Origin: CBDFNN01 sp965250215
GTDB lineage: Bacteria > Bacteroidota > Rhodothermia > Rhodothermales > DATKEJ01
Direction of reading: 5' to 3'
Assembly: GCA_965250215.1 (NCBI GenBank)
Contig: CBDFNN010000003.1
Span: forward strand, 124,001-188,000
Length of the DNA stretch: 64,000 nucleotides
Part shown: piece after piece, positions 60,965-64,000 of the stretch
Numbering within the stretch: position 1 is the stretch's first letter
Layout of the letters: each line of letters begins with the position of its first letter
Program-made: the position numbers and the translations under genes
The notes under the pieces: model-generated
What the model was told of the DNA's origin: nothing
Database searches by the model: none
The model's input: only the letters and a program-made list of their open reading frames with translations

Positions 60965-61921
60965 ATGAAAAACGTAATACTAGCACTACTATGCTCTTTC
61001 GGGCTACTTGCATGTAGCTCATCGAAAGAAGCAACTGATATGGCTGGCGCCGAAGGCAAAGAAGAAATGGCCGAGAAGGCCGAAAAAGCTGAGGGCATGA
61101 AGCACGAAGCCAAAGAAATGAAAGAAGATGCCGAGCATCACGCCAACGAAGCTGAAGAAAAAGCGGAGCACCACGCCGATGAGAAGGAAGAAGGAGCGGA
61201 GCACAAAACCAAGAAGATGAAGGAAATGAAAGAGACGGCCGAGGGTCCTGCCCCTCCCCTCCCAGCTACTCCACTTCCAGAAATGACTGGTCCTCTTACA
61301 CCGGTTACCATCGAGTATGGTGTCATGATCAGCGTTGATCAAGGCGACTTCCCAATGGAGATGACTACTGTCGTCAAGGAGGAAGGAGATCTATGGAGCG
61401 TGTCTCAAACAATGGCTACTCCTCAAGGAGATGTTAGCGATGTTTGCCTGATTACGAAGGACACCTTTGAGTCAAGGAAAAGAAGCATGGCGCAAGGCCC
61501 AATGGGAATCGACATTACATATGAGAACGGAAAAGCTACTGGTGTTATCCAGGGCGGACCTACTCCGACCGACATCAATGCAGACATGGCTGGTCCTGTT
61601 TTCTGCGGTGGATCGGCAATGCCATTTGTTGTTAGTCATCTTCCTTTGAAGGCTGGTTACACAACGCTACTTCCAATCTTCGATCCTAGCGCGCAAATGG
61701 GAAGAGACATGTCATTGACTGTGTCTGGTGAAGAAACTCTTACTTTGGAGTCGGGAAGCTACGAGACTTATAAAGTCGACCTAAAGCTTGCCGAAGGTGC
61801 AGCAGGTGGAGATATCTCCATGTGGGTCAGTAAAGGTGACAATCCTGTGGTTGTCAAAATGATGCAAGCCATTCCACAGATGAATGGACTTATGGTTACT
61901 GAGCTGAAGTCTAGTAACTAA
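60965..61921 (+). CDS. Lipoprotein with charged coiled-coil spacer and DUF3108-like domain
   Basis: 318 residues with lipobox GLLAC. Residues about 20-92 are a very charged, low-complexity helix of Lys/Glu/Ala/His repeats (EKAEKAEGMKHEAKEMKED, AEEKAEHHADEKEEGAEHK), likely a rigid spacer. After a Pro-rich hinge (PAPPLPATPLP) the C-terminal 200 residues form a beta domain ending SGEETLTLESGSYETYKVDLKLAEG...ISMWVSKGDNPVVVKM, resembling the end of DUF3108. It probably projects a beta domain into the periplasm. Function unknown. Confidence 0.65.
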   Translation: MKNVILALLCSFGLLACSSSKEATDMAGAEGKEEMAEKAEKAEGMKHEAKEMKEDAEHHANEAEEKAEHHADEKEEGAEHKTKKMKEMKETAEGPAPPLPATPLPEMTGPLTPVTIEYGVMISVDQGDFPMEMTTVVKEEGDLWSVSQTMATPQGDVSDVCLITKDTFESRKRSMAQGPMGIDITYENGKATGVIQGGPTPTDINADMAGPVFCGGSAMPFVVSHLPLKAGYTTLLPIFDPSAQMGRDMSLTVSGEETLTLESGSYETYKVDLKLAEGAAGGDISMWVSKGDNPVVVKMMQAIPQMNGLMVTELKSSN

Positions 61922-61952
61922 GCTTCGACGATAGTCGAGCTATCTCGCTTTT

Positions 61953-62067
61953 AAAAAGAGCTTGTCCTTTTCTCAGCCAAATTTTCCTTGTCGGAAAGAA
62001 GTCCTATTCCATCTAGACCTTTCCCCGACAAGAAAATAAGTGCTTCGAATAAGGACAAGCTCTTTTT
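61953..62067. repeat. 115-bp long inverted repeat (hairpin 1)
   Basis: Outer arms 61953-61969 (AAAAAGAGCTTGTCCTT) and 62051-62067 (AAGGACAAGCTCTTTTT) are perfect 17-mers; inner arms around 61981-61998 and 62019-62037 (TTTTCC...TCGGAAAG / CTTTCC...GACAAGAAAA) also pair. Weaker pairing goes on outside (AGTCGAGC about 61934 / GCTCGACT about 62085). It ends with a T-run, so it can be a strong terminator for the lipoprotein, a MITE-like element or a structured RNA. Confidence 0.8.
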
Positions 62068-62217
62068 CTATATAGCCGATCTTGGCTCGACTCTTGTCGA
62101 CACTTGGGACACGAAGAAATAGCCTAGCTCATGGACATCCTCACGCAGTGTCAGTTTAAAGACTGGATACTTATACAAGCGGTGGCGAGCAGAATAGATT
62201 ATTTCGATTTGGATGCT

Positions 62218-62334
62218 TGATGCTTAGGCGTGTTATCGAAGAACTTATTTTCTTCTCGGATAAGACGTTCTGTCCGAAATAAGTGATTGAATACCGAGAA
62301 GGAAAATTATCTGAGAGGACATGCCTAAGCATCA
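62218..62334. repeat. 117-bp long inverted repeat (hairpin 2)
   Basis: Outer arms TGATGCTTAGGC (62218-62229) and GCCTAAGCATCA (62323-62334) pair fully, and TGT/ACA extends the stem past one mismatch. Inner arms TTATTTTCTTCTCGG and CCGAGAAGGAAAATTAT pair over about 13 of 15 bases. Size and layout are like hairpin 1, and both carry ATTTTC-N-TCGG inner arms, though the outer arms differ. Its right arm overlaps the last codon of the DUF1501 gene. Confidence 0.75.
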
Positions 62335-63810
62335 GGCGAATAAGTCTGAGATAATATGAGACTCTTCAACACCCGTCGGCCTTTGATCCAGTCCCCTATA
62401 TCGGAAAGTAAGCTTTTCATGATGTACACCCATCGATGCCAATATCGTGGCATTCAGATCCCGAATATGCACGGGGTTCTCAAGAATGTTGTAGGCGAAA
62501 TCATCAGTGACACCATATTCAAAGCCCGACTTCATCCCGCCTCCCGCCATCCACACGGTAAAGCATCTGCCGTGATGATCTCGGCCGGAGCTTGGATGTC
62601 CTAGCTCGCCCTGGCTGTAAATTGATCTACCAAACTCCCCTCCCCATACGACAAGCGTTTCATCGAGAAGACCTCTTCGCTTGAGATCGGTGACGAGTGC
62701 TGCCGACGCCTGATCTGTATCCTTGCATTGTGCAGGAAGCTGGGTTTGCAAGGCGATATGCTGATCCCATCCACGATGAAATAACTGGACAAACCTTACA
62801 CCGCGCTCCACCATCCTGCGGGCAAGAAGACAATTGGCGGCGTAGCTTCCCGGCTTACGAGCATCGTCTCCATAGAGATCGAATGTCGATTGAGGCTCGT
62901 CGGAAAAGTCGGTGAGATCTGGGACTGAGCTCTGCATCCTATAGGCCATCTCATAGGACTGAATCCTCGAGAGGGTCTCCGGATCGCCGACTGTCTCCGC
63001 CTGCATCTCGTTGAGTTCAGCTAGATCATCCAGCAAGGCTCTACGCTGTTTCTTCGATACACCGGGAGGATCCGCCATGTAAAGAACGGGATTCACGCCC
63101 GGTCTTAACATAACACCCTGATGACTCGACGGGAGGTAGCCGCTGCCCCAAAGCCTCGAATAAATTGGCTGTCCAGGATTCTTACCTGATCCTTGCGAGA
63201 GCAAGACAACATAGGCTGGGAAGTTCTCCGTCTCGCTGCCAAGCCCATAGCTAAGCCATGAACCCAAACTAGGCTGCCCGATTTGCTGCGAGCCCGTATT
63301 GATAAAAGTTATCGCAGGATCGTGGTTGATGGCCTCCGTGTGCATCGTCTTGACCACGCACATATCATCCGCAATGCCCTGAGTGTATGGCAGCAAATCG
63401 CTGATCCACATTCCATTCTTTCCGCACTGCTTCATTCCAAAAAATGGAGACACGACAGGATAACTGCTTTGCTTAGCCGTCATCCCGGTGACTCGTTGGC
63501 CACCTCTAATGGAATCAGGAAGCTCGGTCGAATGGAGATCTCTCATGATCGGCTTGTAATCGAAGAGATCTATATGGGAAGGACCACCCGATTGAAAGAG
63601 ATAGATGACATTCTTTGCCTTCTGTGAGAAATGAGTCTGTGACAAGATACCGGGAATAGCCCGAGTCTCGATTCCGGCCGGACTCTTGCAGCTGGTAAAA
63701 AGCTGTGGAAATAACAAAGAACCCAGCGCCGTTCGACCGAGGCCTCTGGCTGACTGACCTAGGAAAGTCCTCCTAGTCACATTCTTCTCCTGTTCGAGCA
63801 AGGGATTCAT
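62332..63810 (-). CDS. DUF1501 family protein, Tat-exported
   Basis: About 492 residues from ATG 63810, which overlaps the stop of the upstream gene (TGATG). Tat leader: NVTRRTFLGQSARGLGRTALGSLLFP then FTSC. Family marks: KNVIYLFQSGGPSHIDLFDYKP, SDLLPYTQGIADDMCVVKTMHTEAINHDPA, GAPTFINTGS-like, GRSIYSQGELGHPSSGRDHHGRCFTVWMAGGGMKSG (metal-type His/Asp), YRGLDQRPTGVEE at the end. DUF1501 proteins are alkaline-phosphatase/sulfatase-fold relatives found with DUF1553 cytochrome proteins, as here; the function is unproven. Confidence 0.92.
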   Translation of the reverse strand: MNPLLEQEKNVTRRTFLGQSARGLGRTALGSLLFPQLFTSCKSPAGIETRAIPGILSQTHFSQKAKNVIYLFQSGGPSHIDLFDYKPIMRDLHSTELPDSIRGGQRVTGMTAKQSSYPVVSPFFGMKQCGKNGMWISDLLPYTQGIADDMCVVKTMHTEAINHDPAITFINTGSQQIGQPSLGSWLSYGLGSETENFPAYVVLLSQGSGKNPGQPIYSRLWGSGYLPSSHQGVMLRPGVNPVLYMADPPGVSKKQRRALLDDLAELNEMQAETVGDPETLSRIQSYEMAYRMQSSVPDLTDFSDEPQSTFDLYGDDARKPGSYAANCLLARRMVERGVRFVQLFHRGWDQHIALQTQLPAQCKDTDQASAALVTDLKRRGLLDETLVVWGGEFGRSIYSQGELGHPSSGRDHHGRCFTVWMAGGGMKSGFEYGVTDDFAYNILENPVHIRDLNATILASMGVHHEKLTFRYRGLDQRPTGVEESHIISDLFA

Positions 63811-64000
63811 CAGGCTCTCGTAATGGTTTCGCTGAGATTGAGTAGCAAACTTGCGACACTGGTCCATGCAGCTTGGTCGATGGGATCCAAGGCCTCGCTT
63901 CGCATGGCCTCCCCGACGCTCAAATAGCGTAGAGCGTCATCAGGATTCTCTTTGTATGTATTAAGCTCTTCCTCGTAGCGATCAAGAAGTCGTTTAAATT
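63810..64000 (-). CDS. C-terminal end of a DUF1553-type protein, truncated by window edge
   Basis: The minus-strand frame from base 64000 reads FKRLLDRYEEELNTYKENPDDALRYLSVGEAMRSEALDPIDQAAWTSVASLLLNLSETITRA and stops at 63810-63812. This is the usual end of DUF1549/DUF1553 proteins (LRxLxxxxxxY, LLNLDETITR), which form operons with DUF1501, starting here one base inside its stop. The rest lies outside the window. Confidence 0.8.
   Translation of the reverse strand, partial: FKRLLDRYEEELNTYKENPDDALRYLSVGEAMRSEALDPIDQAAWTSVASLLLNLSETITRA

Overview
The window looks like chromosomal DNA of a moderate-GC, Gram-negative bacterium of the Bacteroidota / Rhodothermota type (Rhodothermales or Balneolales are my best guess; not provable here). 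The main evidence is proteins ending in the 'YPNPFNP' type IX secretion sorting domain (intact at 20.8-21.9 and 41.9-43.0 kb, decayed at 22.0-22.4 kb), many SPaseII lipoproteins, and a DUF1553-DUF1501 pair at the right edge. I saw no rRNA, tRNA or CRISPR array.

Layout. 1-2.2 kb: end of a Tm-1-like/UPF0261 gene and a creatininase-family gene. 2.3-10.8 kb: a tightly overlapping sugar operon with a TIM-barrel isomerase, split transketolase (two genes), FGGY kinase, DUF2291 lipoprotein and RbsA/RbsC/RbsB-type ABC importer. This gene set fits the published D-apiose isomerase/kinase/transketolase route. 10.9-15.5 kb: three exported proteins in the same direction (Sde182-like nucleoside-hydrolase fold, a double-VOC lipoprotein, a TIM-barrel glycosidase-like lipoprotein). 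15.5-16.8 kb: a frameshifted DUF2911 gene.

17.05-20.75 kb: four near-identical ~37-bp direct repeats, each with an inner inverted CGATAA-N7-TTATCG core, bound three same-strand units: an AbrB/Doc toxin-antitoxin pair, a GC-rich isomerase/Gfo-Idh pair, and a small gene broken by an amber codon. This looks like a small cassette array. 20.8-31.6 kb: degradative and regulatory genes (T9SS protein, exported MlrC-like M81 protein, WYL regulator, epoxide-hydrolase-like enzyme, DinB, TAP-like lipoprotein, PLP decarboxylase), with decayed genes between them.

31.7-44.4 kb: GSDH-type sugar dehydrogenase, an IS3-family element sitting inside a TGATGGG microsatellite, a tyrosine recombinase, M14 carboxypeptidase, DUF885 peptidase, PIF1-like helicase, MscS channel and a T9SS protein. 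The spacers here are full of 7-8-nt tandem repeats and inverted repeats.

44.3-52.2 kb: a complete phosphate regulon: porin, phoU, pstS, a second phoU fused to a dead LMW-phosphatase/ArsC-like domain, pstC, pstA, two unequal pstB genes and a phoB-like regulator, with a three-copy 11-bp-period Pho-box-like site in front and no phoR. The two PstB proteins have complementary defects, as in asymmetric ABC heterodimers with one consensus and one degenerate ATP site.

52.2-64.0 kb: MarR/isochorismatase divergent pair, RimK-like ATP-grasp protein, a two-phosphatase fusion protein, sulfatase plus MBL-fold hydrolase, two facing gene fragments, a charged-coil lipoprotein, two ~115-bp hairpins, and DUF1501/DUF1553.
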